In this document: positions 24,227 through 32,678 of the stretch, piece by piece
How the letters are laid out: the number at the start of each line of letters is the position of its first letter
Position numbering within the stretch: the stretch's first letter is position 1
DNA from: Candidatus Allofournierella pullistercoris
GTDB taxonomy: Bacteria > Bacillota > Clostridia > Oscillospirales > Ruminococcaceae
Assembly: GCA_018883715.1 (NCBI GenBank)
Contig: JAHLFP010000046.1
Coordinates: forward strand, 1-63,258
DNA: 63,258 nt
Direction of reading: 5' to 3'
Position numbers and translations under genes: made by a program
Notes under the pieces: model-generated
Databases searched by the model: none
What the model was told of the DNA's origin: nothing
Seen by the model: the letters and a program-made list of their open reading frames with translations, nothing else

Positions 24227-24895
24227 ATGCTGGACTTTTTATCAAACTATGGTTCCTTGTTGCTGGAAGGAACTGGCGAAACCTTGTACATGACCTTTGT
24301 TCCCACCCTTGTTTCCTACCTGATTGGGCTTCCCATGGGTGTTTTACTTACCACCACGAAACCTGGCGGTATTATGGCTGCTCCCCGGTTTCACACCGTG
24401 TTCGGCTGGTTTGTGAACCTGTTCCGAAGCATCCCCTTTATGATTTTAATCTTCTTTGTTCTTCCCGTAACCCGTTTTCTGGTGGGCACTTCCATTGGTG
24501 CCACCGCCGCAAACGTACCTTTGTCCATCGCCGCCGCTCCGTTTGTGGCACGACTGGTGGAGCAAAGTCTGGAAGAGATTGACCAGGGTGTTATCGAGGC
24601 ATCCCGCTGTATGGGTGCCACCAACTGGCAGATTATCACCCGTGTTCTTTTGGTGGAAAGTGTCCCCAGCTTGTTGCGTGGCCTTTCCATTACCATCATC
24701 ACCATCTTTGGCTATACCGCTGTAACCGGCGCAGTGGGCGCAGGCGGCCTGGGCAACATCGCCTTCCGCTTTGGCTATCAGCGGTATCAGACCGATGTAA
24801 TGTATGCCACCGTGGCCTTGGTTGTGGCTTTGGTGTGCATCATCCAAGCGGTTTGCAGTTTCCTTGCACGCAAGTCTGACAAACGCAACCGCTGA
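24227..24895 (+). CDS. metI: Methionine ABC transporter permease
   Basis: A 222-residue permease with five membrane segments and the coupling-helix motif EASRCMGATNWQIITRVLL (E-A-x-x-x-x-G). It opens with the usual YGSLLLEGTGETLYMTFVPT of MetI. It pairs with MetN directly upstream and the binding protein downstream. A 122-base gap to metQ contains no clear terminator. Confidence 0.93.
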   Translation: MLDFLSNYGSLLLEGTGETLYMTFVPTLVSYLIGLPMGVLLTTTKPGGIMAAPRFHTVFGWFVNLFRSIPFMILIFFVLPVTRFLVGTSIGATAANVPLSIAAAPFVARLVEQSLEEIDQGVIEASRCMGATNWQIITRVLLVESVPSLLRGLSITIITIFGYTAVTGAVGAGGLGNIAFRFGYQRYQTDVMYATVALVVALVCIIQAVCSFLARKSDKRNR

Positions 24896-25017
24896 TTCTA
24901 TTTTGGCATCCCAGTCGAGCTTTCTTGGCGAAATACGCGCGGTTTGCCCAAAAGCGCCTGACTGCTTTGCATGATTTTCCCTTGGTTTTTATTTTATACG
25001 ATTGAGAGGAATCTAAC

Positions 25018-25851
25018 ATGAAAAAGTTTTTATCCCTTTTGGCTGCTGGCTGCCTGGCACTGAGCCTTGTAGCCTGCGGCGGTGGTAGCAAAGGCTATCA
25101 AATCGGCATTCCTGGCGACGCCACCAACGGCGCTCGCGCCCTTCTCCTGCTGGAAGCACAGGGCATCATCACCCTGAAAGAAGGCGCTGGCCTGAAAGCC
25201 ACCGAGCGTGATATTCAGGACAATCCCTTTAACGTGAGCATCGTTGCCATGGAGGCCGCCGCTCTGCCCAGCGGTTTGCCGGATCTGGATTTTGCTGTCA
25301 TCAACGGCAACTATGCTTCCGGTGCAGGCATTGTGGACAGCGTTCTGGTCAGCGAGGACCCGGAAAGTGTTGCCGCACAAACCTATGGTAACATCCTTGC
25401 TGTGAAGGAAGGCCGTGAAAACGACCCCGCCATCCAGGTTCTGGCTTCCGTACTGATGAGCCAGGAAGTACAGGATTACATCAAGGAAAACTACAACGGC
25501 GTGGTAATGCCCATGGGTGCCAAGGAGATTGATGCTCCTGCCCTGTCCGAGTCTGTTACCTTGAAGGTGGGCGCAAGCCCCAGCCCCCATGCAGAGATTC
25601 TGGAGTTCGCCACTCCCCTGCTGGCTGAAAAAGGCGTTATCTTGGAAATCCAGGAATTCGATGACTATGTAATGCCCAACACCGCTGTGGAAGACGGTAG
25701 CCTGGATGCAAACTACTTCCAGCATCAGCCCTATCTGGACGATTTCAATGCCGAGCAGGGCACCCACATTGTTAGCGTTGTGATCCCGCACTACGAGCCC
25801 ATGGGTATCTATGGCGGCAAAACCAAGGATTTGAGCGTATTCAAAAAATAA
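25018..25851 (+). CDS. metQ: Circularly permuted methionine-binding lipoprotein
   Basis: Substrate-binding protein of the MetNIQ importer, 277 residues. Lipobox LVAC with lipidated C20. The family's usual order is reversed: residues 27-165 (IGIPGDATNGARALLLLE ... NYNGVVMP) match the second half of normal MetQ, while residues 181-271 (TLKVGASPSPHAEIL, FDDYVMPNTAVEDGSLDANY, FQHQPYLDDF, PMGIYGGKTKDL) match the first half. The break falls in the lobe-crossing strand just before I-x-I-P-x-D-A-T-N. Both halves are complete, so total length is normal. GAGAGG lies 8 bases upstream, and a terminator follows. Function is expected to be kept, since permutation leaves the two-lobe fold intact; this is inference. 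Confidence 0.9.
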   Translation: MKKFLSLLAAGCLALSLVACGGGSKGYQIGIPGDATNGARALLLLEAQGIITLKEGAGLKATERDIQDNPFNVSIVAMEAAALPSGLPDLDFAVINGNYASGAGIVDSVLVSEDPESVAAQTYGNILAVKEGRENDPAIQVLASVLMSQEVQDYIKENYNGVVMPMGAKEIDAPALSESVTLKVGASPSPHAEILEFATPLLAEKGVILEIQEFDDYVMPNTAVEDGSLDANYFQHQPYLDDFNAEQGTHIVSVVIPHYEPMGIYGGKTKDLSVFKK

Positions 25852-25857
25852 TCCTGT

Positions 25858-25890
25858 TCCCGGAAAGAATTTTCTCTTTCCGGGATTTTT
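25858..25890 (+). terminator. Terminator of metNIQ
   Basis: Stem CCCGGAAAGA/TCTTTCCGGG, short loop, then ATTTTTA. Confidence 0.9.
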
Positions 25891-25896
25891 ATCCCC

Positions 25897-25925
25897 TTGA
25901 CTTTGCCGCTTTCGCGTGCTATACT
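25897..25925 (+). promoter_or_regulatory. Promoter of the leader RNA / flavin-protein gene
   Basis: TTGACT, 17 bases, TATACT. The predicted start point near 25932 gives about 150 bases of untranslated leader. Confidence 0.75.
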
Positions 25926-25931
25926 GACCAT

Positions 25932-26056
25932 GTTCATATTTTTTCATTTTTCTTTTTGTTTTTTGTGTTGGGGAGTTTCTGCTGCCAAGTAGAAGTCCCG
26001 CCTGCGTTCATGTTGCATCCTTAGGCCAATGGAGATGCGACCTGGGCGCTTTTTTT
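25932..26056 (+). ncRNA. Unidentified structured leader or small RNA with its own terminator
   Basis: Between a promoter and the start codon at 26083 lie two strong hairpins. The first (25970-25999) pairs GGGGA.TTTCTGC with GTAGAAGTCCC. The second (26004-26049) pairs GCGTTCA and GTTGCATC with GATGCGAC and TGGGCGC and is followed by T7, so it is an intrinsic terminator 27 bases before the gene. This layout fits a riboswitch/attenuator or an independent small RNA. It matches no riboswitch class I can recognise (not FMN, SAM, TPP, preQ1 or T-box by their core motifs). Confidence 0.6.
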
Positions 26057-26082
26057 ATTGTAATAAAGAAAGGACGATGTTC

Positions 26083-26565
26083 ATGTTTCGACCCATGCGC
26101 CGCCACAAACAATTACTGCTAGAAGAGGAGTGCCGTGCCATTCTGGAAAATGCCACCTCCGGTGTTTTAGCTGTTCTGGGGGACGAAGATTACCCCTATG
26201 CGGTTCCCCTGAGCTTTGTGCTGGATGGAAATAAGCTATATTTTCATGGTGCGAAGTCCGGCCACAAAATGGATGCCCTGCTCAAGCACCCCAAGGCTTC
26301 TTTCTGTGTCATCAGCCAGGACAATATTGTTCCCGAAGAGTATACCACCTACTTCCGCAGTGTGATTGCCTTTGGCAAGGTTCGGGTGATGGAGGACACA
26401 CAGGAAAAACACGACGCTGTTCTGCTTCTTGCCCAAAAATATGCCCCCGATACCTCCGCCGACCACAAGGAACAAGCCATCCAGCGGGAGACGGCTCCCC
26501 TTTGTATGCTGGAAATGACCATTGAACATATGACCGGCAAGCAAGCCATTGGGCTTGTAAAATAA
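26083..26565 (+). CDS. Pyridoxamine 5'-phosphate oxidase-like flavin-binding protein (NimA-like)
   Basis: A 160-residue split-barrel protein. It begins FRPMRRHKQLLLEEECRAIL, then has VLAVLGDEDYPYAVPLSFVLDGNKLYFHGAK, typical of the NimA/PNPOx-like family that binds FMN or heme and reduces small molecules. The start at 26083 has AAAGGA 8 bases upstream; ATG codons six or more bases earlier fit less well. It is preceded by a structured leader with a terminator, so its expression may be ligand-controlled. Substrate unknown. Confidence 0.82.
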   Translation: MFRPMRRHKQLLLEEECRAILENATSGVLAVLGDEDYPYAVPLSFVLDGNKLYFHGAKSGHKMDALLKHPKASFCVISQDNIVPEEYTTYFRSVIAFGKVRVMEDTQEKHDAVLLLAQKYAPDTSADHKEQAIQRETAPLCMLEMTIEHMTGKQAIGLVK

Positions 26566-26631
26566 CCCGCCGGGTATATTCAAAATCAAAAACTAAATCA
26601 ACAACTGCCCGCCGGGGCATATTACGATGTG

Positions 26632-26672
26632 TAGAAGGCCTGTGTTACACCGCACAGGCCTTCTATTTTTTA
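26632..26672 (+). terminator. Terminator after the PNPOx-like gene
   Basis: Perfect 13-base stem TAGAAGGCCTGTG/CACAGGCCTTCTA with 8-base loop and T6. A second inverted repeat (AACGGCT/AGCCGTT, about 26680-26709) follows in the leader of the next gene. Confidence 0.92.
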
Positions 26673-26751
26673 TAAAAAAACGGCTCTCCCTTTTACGGAA
26701 AAGCCGTTGCATGTATCTTATCCAGTTCTTATACAGAAAGGAAGTTTTTTT

Positions 26752-27435
26752 ATGTCTTTGCTTATCGTTACCGCCCTCAGTACCAGTTTTCTGGACAGCC
26801 TTAACCCCTCCGCCATTGCCCAGCAGATGCTACTTCAAGCCATGCTGCCCAAAAAGCGGAACATCTGGTATTTCATTGCAGGCATCGGCCTTGCCAACTT
26901 CGCCCTCGGTCTTTGCATTTATTACGGCCTTGCCAGCACCCTGCACCGATTGCAAACCTGGTTTTTCGCTATCTGTCGCCTGCCCCTTTCCCTGCTGGCT
27001 ATCCTGGCAGGATTGGTTCTGCTGGGGGTAGGAATGGTTCAGCTCATCAAAACAAGAGCCGGCTCTTTGGATGCAGATACGCCCAAACAGCCCGTAAGCC
27101 TATCTCCCTTGTCCCTCTTCACCATGGGTGCGGTTTTCTGCGGGGTGGAGCTGACCAGTGCCCTGCCTTACTTTGGTTTTCTGGCACTTCTTGCCCAGCA
27201 TCAGCCGCCCCAGATTGCTGCCCTTGCCTTGATTTTGCTGTACAACTTCATCTATCTTTTGCCGCTGATGCTGGTGTACTGGGGCTATCAGGCGCTGTCC
27301 GGCAGTGCGCTTTTGCAAAAGCTGGAACAGATTATGGGCCGCATCGCCGCCTATCTGGTTCCGGTTTTACTGCTCCTGCTGGGCGGGTGGCTCTGCTGGT
27401 ACAGTCTCTCCTTGGGTCAATGGACGGTAGTCTGA
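26752..27435 (+). CDS. GAP family polytopic membrane protein
   Basis: A 227-residue protein with about six membrane segments, N-terminal SFLDSLNPSAIAQQMLLQ, and a later FCGVELTSALPYFGFLALL, the paired motifs of the GAP/Sap-like family (related to the LysE/cadmium-resistance-type exporters). Some members move glycolipids in mycobacteria; the role here is unknown. AAAGGAAG lies 8 bases before the chosen ATG. Its last 19 bases overlap the end of the converging MATE gene. Confidence 0.75.
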   Translation: MSLLIVTALSTSFLDSLNPSAIAQQMLLQAMLPKKRNIWYFIAGIGLANFALGLCIYYGLASTLHRLQTWFFAICRLPLSLLAILAGLVLLGVGMVQLIKTRAGSLDADTPKQPVSLSPLSLFTMGAVFCGVELTSALPYFGFLALLAQHQPPQIAALALILLYNFIYLLPLMLVYWGYQALSGSALLQKLEQIMGRIAAYLVPVLLLLLGGWLCWYSLSLGQWTVV

Positions 27436-28808
27436 ACCTCCGGCTGAACTGTATCCTGCTTGGGCAGCCACTTACCCACAAAATAATACAGTACAAAGCA
27501 GATGCTTGTAATGCTCCAGCTAATGGGATAGCTTAAAAGCAGGGTATTCATATGGTTGGAAAGAGGCATGATCAAAAACACCCACAAAACACGCAGGCCG
27601 CAGATGCCGCACCCGGTAATAATCATGGGAATCAGCGCCTGTCCGCATCCACGAATGGCACCGGACATTACCTCCACACATACATAAGTGATGTAATAGG
27701 GCATCATCCGATTGCACATATTTTGCGCCAGTTCCAGCACCACCGGATCACTGCCGAACATACTCAGCAATGGCCGGGCCAGTGCCAACATGGAAACGCT
27801 GAGTAGAATGGTGGTCACCGAGCTTAGCAACAGACAGGAACGCACACTTTGCCGCACCCGACTGTAAAGCCCTGCACCAAAATTTTGCCCTGCAAAGGTG
27901 GTAATAGCCACCCCGTATGCGCCAATGACCATCCAGTAAAAACCGTCCACCTTGGTGAAACTGGTGAGGGCCGCCACGGTATCCGTACCAAAGGAGTTCA
28001 CGCACCCTTGCAGTACCACATTGGAAATGGAATACATATTGGACTGGATGCCCGCCGGAAGTCCCACCACAAGCACTGGCCAAAGACAGCGCAAATCCAG
28101 ACGAATTTTTCTCCAGTCCAGATGGGCTGGGCCAGAATTCCGGCAGAGAGACGCATAAACAAGAATTGCACTCACCCACTGGGATAAGACGGTGGCAATT
28201 CCTGCCCCAGCAACTCCCATATGAAAAACAACCACAAAAAGCAAATCCAGAACAACGTTCACACCACAGGCCACCATCAAAAAATACAAGGGGCGTTTGG
28301 TGTCCCCCATGGCACGCAGAATACCCGTTCCCACATTGTACAAAAAGGAGGGTATCATACCAAGGCAGTACATATGCAACACCGTAACCGCATGCTCCAT
28401 AATGTCCGCAGGTGTTCCCATGACTGCCAGGGCAGGCCGTGTCAGCCCAAGGCCCACAAAAGTGAACAGTAAGCCACCCACAAAAGACATGGCCACCGAG
28501 GCATGCACGGTACGACTGAGCTTTTCGTTATCACCAGAGCCTATGCTTTGGGCCACCACAACCGTTGTTCCGACTGCCATTCCCACAAACAGGTTGACGA
28601 TAATGCTAAGCAGGTTGCTTGTACCACCACCTACGGCGGCAAGGGCTTCCTTGCCCACAAACTGCCCCACCACCACGGCATCCACCGTGTTGTAAAGCTG
28701 TTGAAAAAACGTACCAAAAAGAATTGGGAAAAAATAGGTCAGCAACTGCTTCCAGATTACCCCTTGGGTAATGGGATTATAGGGCGTTGCCGTTTGTTGC
28801 TTTGTCAT
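27417..28808 (-). CDS. MATE family efflux transporter
   Basis: A 463-residue protein with about 12 membrane segments in two pseudo-repeats; the N-terminal repeat has FFPILFGTFFQQLYNTVDAVVVGQFVG and GMAVGTTVVVAQSIGSGD, typical of DinF/NorM-type Na+ or H+ coupled drug exporters. GAGG is 7 bases before the ATG. It is a single-gene transcript and converges with the GAP gene. Substrate cannot be told from sequence. Confidence 0.9.
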   Translation of the reverse strand: MTKQQTATPYNPITQGVIWKQLLTYFFPILFGTFFQQLYNTVDAVVVGQFVGKEALAAVGGGTSNLLSIIVNLFVGMAVGTTVVVAQSIGSGDNEKLSRTVHASVAMSFVGGLLFTFVGLGLTRPALAVMGTPADIMEHAVTVLHMYCLGMIPSFLYNVGTGILRAMGDTKRPLYFLMVACGVNVVLDLLFVVVFHMGVAGAGIATVLSQWVSAILVYASLCRNSGPAHLDWRKIRLDLRCLWPVLVVGLPAGIQSNMYSISNVVLQGCVNSFGTDTVAALTSFTKVDGFYWMVIGAYGVAITTFAGQNFGAGLYSRVRQSVRSCLLLSSVTTILLSVSMLALARPLLSMFGSDPVVLELAQNMCNRMMPYYITYVCVEVMSGAIRGCGQALIPMIITGCGICGLRVLWVFLIMPLSNHMNTLLLSYPISWSITSICFVLYYFVGKWLPKQDTVQPEVQTTVH

Positions 28809-28925
28809 GAAACATCCTCGCTTTTTATTCTAGTAAACAATTAAAATCAACCCCAGTATAGCACGTTGCACTCTGGTTGTCCATATGAAAATTCGTGCTT
28901 TTTCTCAAAAACCTTTGGTTCTGAT

Positions 28926-28954
28926 TTGACACCCCCATTTGTGGCAATTATAAT
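28926..28954 (+). promoter_or_regulatory. Consensus promoter of hflX
   Basis: Exact TTGACA, 17 bases, exact TATAAT. The only perfect sigma-A match in the window; it should be a strong constitutive promoter with a leader of about 105 bases. Confidence 0.9.
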
Positions 28955-29065
28955 GAATAAAACAGCGGTTTTTTCTGACTTTTCCAAAGAAGAATCCGCC
29001 CGGCGGACAAGGGCGCAGCAAGCTTTGTTCCGCTGTGTGAAAGTGTGAAAGTGAGGAACCAAGGT

Positions 29066-30325
29066 ATGAGTGAACGACTGCTACAAGAACCTCCCATCCC
29101 GGTGGTACTGCTGGGGCTGGATTTGGGTCAATATGATATGGAACGCAGCATGGACGAGCTGGCGGCGCTGTGCGAAGCAAACGGCATGAAGATGGTGGCA
29201 CAGGTGGTGCAAAAACGCTCCGCACCAGAAGCCGGCACTATGCTGGGGGAAGGCAAGCTGGAGGAAGCCCGGCAGATTTGCGAAAGCCTGGAAGCGGAAG
29301 TGGCCATCTATGACGGGGAATTGACCGGAAGCCAGATTCGCAACCTGTCCGACTGCCTGCAAGTTGAGGTCATGGACCGGACCATGCTGATTCTGGAAAT
29401 CTTCCGTCGCCGTGCTGTAACCGGAGAGGGCAAGGTGCAAACCGAACTTGCCACCCTGCGCTATCGTCTGCCCCGGTTGCAGGGTTTGGGCGAAAGCCTG
29501 TCCCGGCAGGGTGGTGGCGGCGGCGGTGGCGGCGGTGCCCGTCGTGGTGCCGGTGAAACCAAACTGGAATACGACCGCCGACACATCCATCGCCGCATCG
29601 AAGCACTGGAACAAAAACTGGTGGAGCTGGAAAAACGGCGCAACGAAAACCGCCGGGCAAGACAGAAAGCTGGCACCCCGGTCATCAGCCTGGTGGGCTA
29701 CACCAACGTGGGTAAATCCAGCCTTTTGAACACCCTTTGCGGCGCCGAGGTACTGGAAGCCAATATGCTGTTTGCCACCTTGGACCCCACCGCTCGCAAG
29801 CTCACCCTTCCCAGCGGCCTGAACGTCATTGTGGTGGATACCGTTGGCTTTGTCAGCCGCCTGCCCCACAAGCTGGTGGAAGCCTTTAAGAGCACCCTGG
29901 AAGAAGCGGCCTATTCCGACGTAATCGTCAAGGTTGCGGATGCCACCGACCCCCTGCGGGAGGAACAGCTGTCCGTCACTGACCAGGTACTGCACGAGCT
30001 GGAGTGCGACGACATCACTCAGTTGACTGTATACAACAAATGCGACGCCCTTGCCGCCGGGGTACGGGAGCCGGATGTGCTGTACACCAGCGCAAAAACC
30101 GGGCAGGGCCTGGACCAGCTGCTTGCGGCACTGGATGCCGCCCTTTCCGACCGGGTGCGTGCTGTGCGGATGCTGCTGCCCTATGACAAGCTTTCCCTAA
30201 CCGAGCCCATGCGCAGCCGGGGCAGTGTCACGGTGGAGGAATACCGCCCGGATGGAGTTTACCTGGAAGGATTTGTGAAAACCAGCGATTTGTATCGCTA
30301 TCTGGATTATCTACTGGAACAGTAA
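29066..30325 (+). CDS. hflX: GTPase HflX
   Basis: Ribosome-splitting GTPase of 419 residues. N-terminal HflX domain (about 20-150), then a glycine-rich loop, a helical linker, and a G domain (from about 190) with GYTNVGKSS (P-loop), DPTARKL, DTVGFVSRLPH and YNKCD. The usual GGGIGTRGPGETKLE loop is replaced by nine consecutive glycines followed by ARRGAGETKLEYD, encoded by a run of GGN codons at 29510-29536. The start at 29066 has GAGG 9 bases upstream. It precedes an Lrp-type regulator by 13 bases, so the two are co-transcribed. Confidence 0.95.
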   Translation: MSERLLQEPPIPVVLLGLDLGQYDMERSMDELAALCEANGMKMVAQVVQKRSAPEAGTMLGEGKLEEARQICESLEAEVAIYDGELTGSQIRNLSDCLQVEVMDRTMLILEIFRRRAVTGEGKVQTELATLRYRLPRLQGLGESLSRQGGGGGGGGGARRGAGETKLEYDRRHIHRRIEALEQKLVELEKRRNENRRARQKAGTPVISLVGYTNVGKSSLLNTLCGAEVLEANMLFATLDPTARKLTLPSGLNVIVVDTVGFVSRLPHKLVEAFKSTLEEAAYSDVIVKVADATDPLREEQLSVTDQVLHELECDDITQLTVYNKCDALAAGVREPDVLYTSAKTGQGLDQLLAALDAALSDRVRAVRMLLPYDKLSLTEPMRSRGSVTVEEYRPDGVYLEGFVKTSDLYRYLDYLLEQ

Positions 30326-30338
30326 GGAGGGTACTGCA

Positions 30339-30779
30339 ATGGATGAATTGGATCGTCAGATTTTGTCTTTGCTGGAGCAAAACGCCCGCCATTCCCTAAA
30401 GGACATTGGGGAACTGGTTGGCTTGACCGGACCTGCGGTGGCGGGGCGGATTCACCGCATGGAAGAACAGGGCATCATCACCGGGTACACGGTGGTACGT
30501 CCCCAGCCAGCCAATGCCATCGGCGCACTGATTAGCATCTCAATTCCTCCCGCAGACCGCCAGGCATTTCTGGATATGACACGGCAGACACCCCAGGTAT
30601 GCCAGTGCTTTCATGTAACCGGGGATTATAGTTTTCTGGTGAAGGTGTTCTGCCATAATATGCAGGATTTGGAACAACTGATTACCCGCTTCCAGCGGAT
30701 GGGACACACCAGCACCCAGATTATCCTTTCCACCCCGGTGGACCGCAGTCCATCTTTGGAAGAGTTTAATCTGCAATAA
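30339..30779 (+). CDS. Lrp/AsnC family transcriptional regulator
   Basis: A 146-residue regulator with an N-terminal winged HTH (MDELDRQILSLLEQNARHSLKDIG) and a C-terminal RAM/AsnC ligand-binding domain (about 65-140: GALISISIPPA, HVTGDYSFLVKVFC). Such proteins form octamers and sense amino acids. GGAGGG lies 7 bases upstream of the ATG. It shares a transcript with hflX; its target is unknown. Confidence 0.92.
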   Translation: MDELDRQILSLLEQNARHSLKDIGELVGLTGPAVAGRIHRMEEQGIITGYTVVRPQPANAIGALISISIPPADRQAFLDMTRQTPQVCQCFHVTGDYSFLVKVFCHNMQDLEQLITRFQRMGHTSTQIILSTPVDRSPSLEEFNLQ

Positions 30780-30855
30780 TCCGGGGATGCTATTCGTATT
30801 AAGAGCGAACCACCCATAGCAGGTGGTCATCATCCGATTTAAAGGAGACATTCAT

Positions 30856-31410
30856 ATGAAACGTTTATTCGCTGTGCTGCTCGCCAGCCTTTTTGCCCTG
30901 ACTTTGGTAGCCTGCGGTGGTGGCAGTGCCCCCGCCAGTGATTTGACCGCCGACCAGATGGCACAGGCCATTGTGGACAGCCGTCCCACCGAGGAAAACG
31001 AAGCCTACACCATCTTCACCCTGTCCGCAAACGGCTCCACCGCCATGGCTGGCGCTTCTCAGCAGTTGACCCAGGAACAGATTGACAGCCAGACCCAGCT
31101 GAGCCTTTCCATGCTTGGCCTGACCGCCGAGGATGTACAGCAGGCCGCTTTCAGCGTTTCCCTCATGAACGTGAAAGCCTATGGCGTGGGTGTGTTCTCC
31201 CCCGCTGAGGGCAAAACCCAGCAGGTGAAAGATGCCCTGCAGGAGTTTGTTGAGGCACAGCAGGCTGCCCAGCAGAACTATCTGCCGGATCAGTATGCCA
31301 TCGCCAAAGCCGCCAAGGTGGAAACCCTGAAAAACGGCCTTGTGGTGGTTGTCATGTGTGAAAATCAGGACACCGTTTTTGCCGCTTTGGATAAAGCCCT
31401 GAATCAATAA
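30856..31410 (+). CDS. DUF4358 lipoprotein
   Basis: A 184-residue secreted lipoprotein: signal peptide with lipobox LVAC (C20), then a single DUF4358-like domain with LTADQMAQAIVDSRP and VKAYGVGVFSPAEGKTQQVKDALQEF. The family is common in gut clostridia, and its function is unknown. AAAGGAG is 8 bases before the ATG. A hairpin terminator follows. The context (hflX, lrp) gives no clue. Confidence 0.8.
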   Translation: MKRLFAVLLASLFALTLVACGGGSAPASDLTADQMAQAIVDSRPTEENEAYTIFTLSANGSTAMAGASQQLTQEQIDSQTQLSLSMLGLTAEDVQQAAFSVSLMNVKAYGVGVFSPAEGKTQQVKDALQEFVEAQQAAQQNYLPDQYAIAKAAKVETLKNGLVVVVMCENQDTVFAALDKALNQ

Positions 31411-31415
31411 ATCCC

Positions 31416-31459
31416 AATCCCTGTGCAAGTCCCTGTGGCACTCTGCGCAGGGATTTTTC
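31416..31459 (+). terminator. Terminator after the DUF4358 gene
   Basis: Stem ATCCCTGTGC/GCGCAGGGAT (one G-U), then TTTTTCTGT. Confidence 0.8.
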
Positions 31460-31474
31460 TGTCCCTGGCATCGG

Positions 31475-31503
31475 TTGCCCCCGTTTAAAAAGTTTGTTAT
31501 AAT
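31475..31503 (+). promoter_or_regulatory. Promoter of the GT2 gene
   Basis: TTGCCC, 17 bases, TATAAT. The ATG at 31502 lies inside the -10 box, which argues for the downstream GTG start. Confidence 0.65.
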
Positions 31504-31549
31504 GACACAAACAGGATTTTTAGTCAAACAGAAAGGCGGTTTATTTGCC

Positions 31550-32542
31550 GTGATAAAAGCAACGGTTGTAATCCCTAACCTGAATGGAGCGGGCTGGCTG
31601 AAGGATTCCATTGAATCCATCTGGGCGCAAACCATGCAGGATTTTGAGTTGATTGTGGTAGACAATGCCTCCACAGATGAAAGTTTGGACATTGCCCGCA
31701 GCTATGTTGGGCGGGAGCGGTACACCTTGATTGAAAACGACCGGAACACCGGCTTTTCCTATGCGGTAAATCAGGGCATCCGGGCCGCAAAAGGGGAATT
31801 TGTCGCCCTGTTTAACAACGACGCATTTGCCGAACCGGACTGGCTGGAACAGTTAATCTCTGCCGCCCAGCAAACCCCCCAGATTTTTGCGGTCAGCAGT
31901 TTGATGATTCGCCATTTTGAACGGGAACTGGCAGACGATGCCGGGGATTATGTGACCATTCTGGGCTTTGCCTGCAAGCGGGGGGACGGCATGAAGCTAC
32001 ACCGCTATCAAAAGCCTTGCCGGGTATTTTCTGCCTGCGGCGGTGCGGCACTGTACCGGAAAAGCATTTTGGATGAAATCGGCCTGTTTGATGAACATTT
32101 CTTTGCCTATTACGAGGACGTGGACATCAGCTGGCGGGCCAACAGCCTTGGGTACAAAAACGTTTACTGCCCCACCGCCCGTTGCTATCATATCTGCGGT
32201 GCCACCACCGGGGCGGTGCGCTACAACCCTTTCAAAAGCATCCAGAGCGGGCGCAACAGCATCCTGCTCCCCTACAAGAATATGCCCATTTTGATGTTTT
32301 TGCTCAACCTGCCCTTCCTTACCGCTGGCTATCTGCTGAAAGCCGTGATGTTTCGGCTTCGTGGCTTTGGCCCTGCCTATGGACAAGGCTTCCGGGAAGC
32401 ATTAAAGGTGATGGGCAAGCTGGAAAAGCCCAAATTCCGGCTTAAAAACCTGCCCAACTATCTGCTGATTCAGCTTTGGCTCTTTGTGGATACCTTCCGC
32501 TACGCCATTTACCGGGTTCAGCGACTGTTCCATATTACTTAA
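31550..32542 (+). CDS. Family 2 glycosyltransferase (rhamnosyltransferase-like)
   Basis: A 330-residue GT-A enzyme: KATVVIPNLNGAGWLKDSI, VVDNASTDES, and the metal-binding NNDAF, then YYEDVDISWRANSLGY with the ED acid motif. A hydrophobic stretch near residues 240-265 and a basic tail suggest membrane association. The GTG start at 31550 was chosen because an upstream ATG falls within the promoter; AAAGGCGG lies 10 bases before. It stands alone between terminators, outside the main glycan loci. Donor sugar unknown; a cell-wall polysaccharide is likely. Confidence 0.85.
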   Translation: MIKATVVIPNLNGAGWLKDSIESIWAQTMQDFELIVVDNASTDESLDIARSYVGRERYTLIENDRNTGFSYAVNQGIRAAKGEFVALFNNDAFAEPDWLEQLISAAQQTPQIFAVSSLMIRHFERELADDAGDYVTILGFACKRGDGMKLHRYQKPCRVFSACGGAALYRKSILDEIGLFDEHFFAYYEDVDISWRANSLGYKNVYCPTARCYHICGATTGAVRYNPFKSIQSGRNSILLPYKNMPILMFLLNLPFLTAGYLLKAVMFRLRGFGPAYGQGFREALKVMGKLEKPKFRLKNLPNYLLIQLWLFVDTFRYAIYRVQRLFHIT

Positions 32543-32625
32543 CATCGGTTCTCTCCCTGGTTCAAGGAGTACCCCCGTTTCATCCCACAAAATCAGGGTA
32601 TTTCTCATCTTCTATCAAGCCTTTT

Positions 32626-32652
32626 CCCGCCTTTTACAGGCGGGATTTTTTA
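32626..32652 (+). terminator. Terminator after the GT2 gene
   Basis: Stem CCCGCC/GGCGGG with 7-base loop, then ATTTTTTA. Confidence 0.85.
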
Positions 32653-32678
32653 TGCCCAAACATAGGAATGACAAAAAA

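Noticed and set aside
25018-25851. MetQ disorder as a frameshift or assembly artefact
   Set aside because: One continuous frame with a signal peptide, both complete halves and a natural terminator argues against it, though read data would settle it.
25932-26056. ZTP riboswitch, suggested by CCTGGGC before the T-run
   Set aside because: The required 5' core (CGTGACTGGC) is missing, so only the structural description is given.
31502-31549. ATG start for the GT2 gene at 31502
   Set aside because: The ATG lies inside the -10 box of the predicted promoter, so it cannot be in the mRNA; GTG at 31550 is used.
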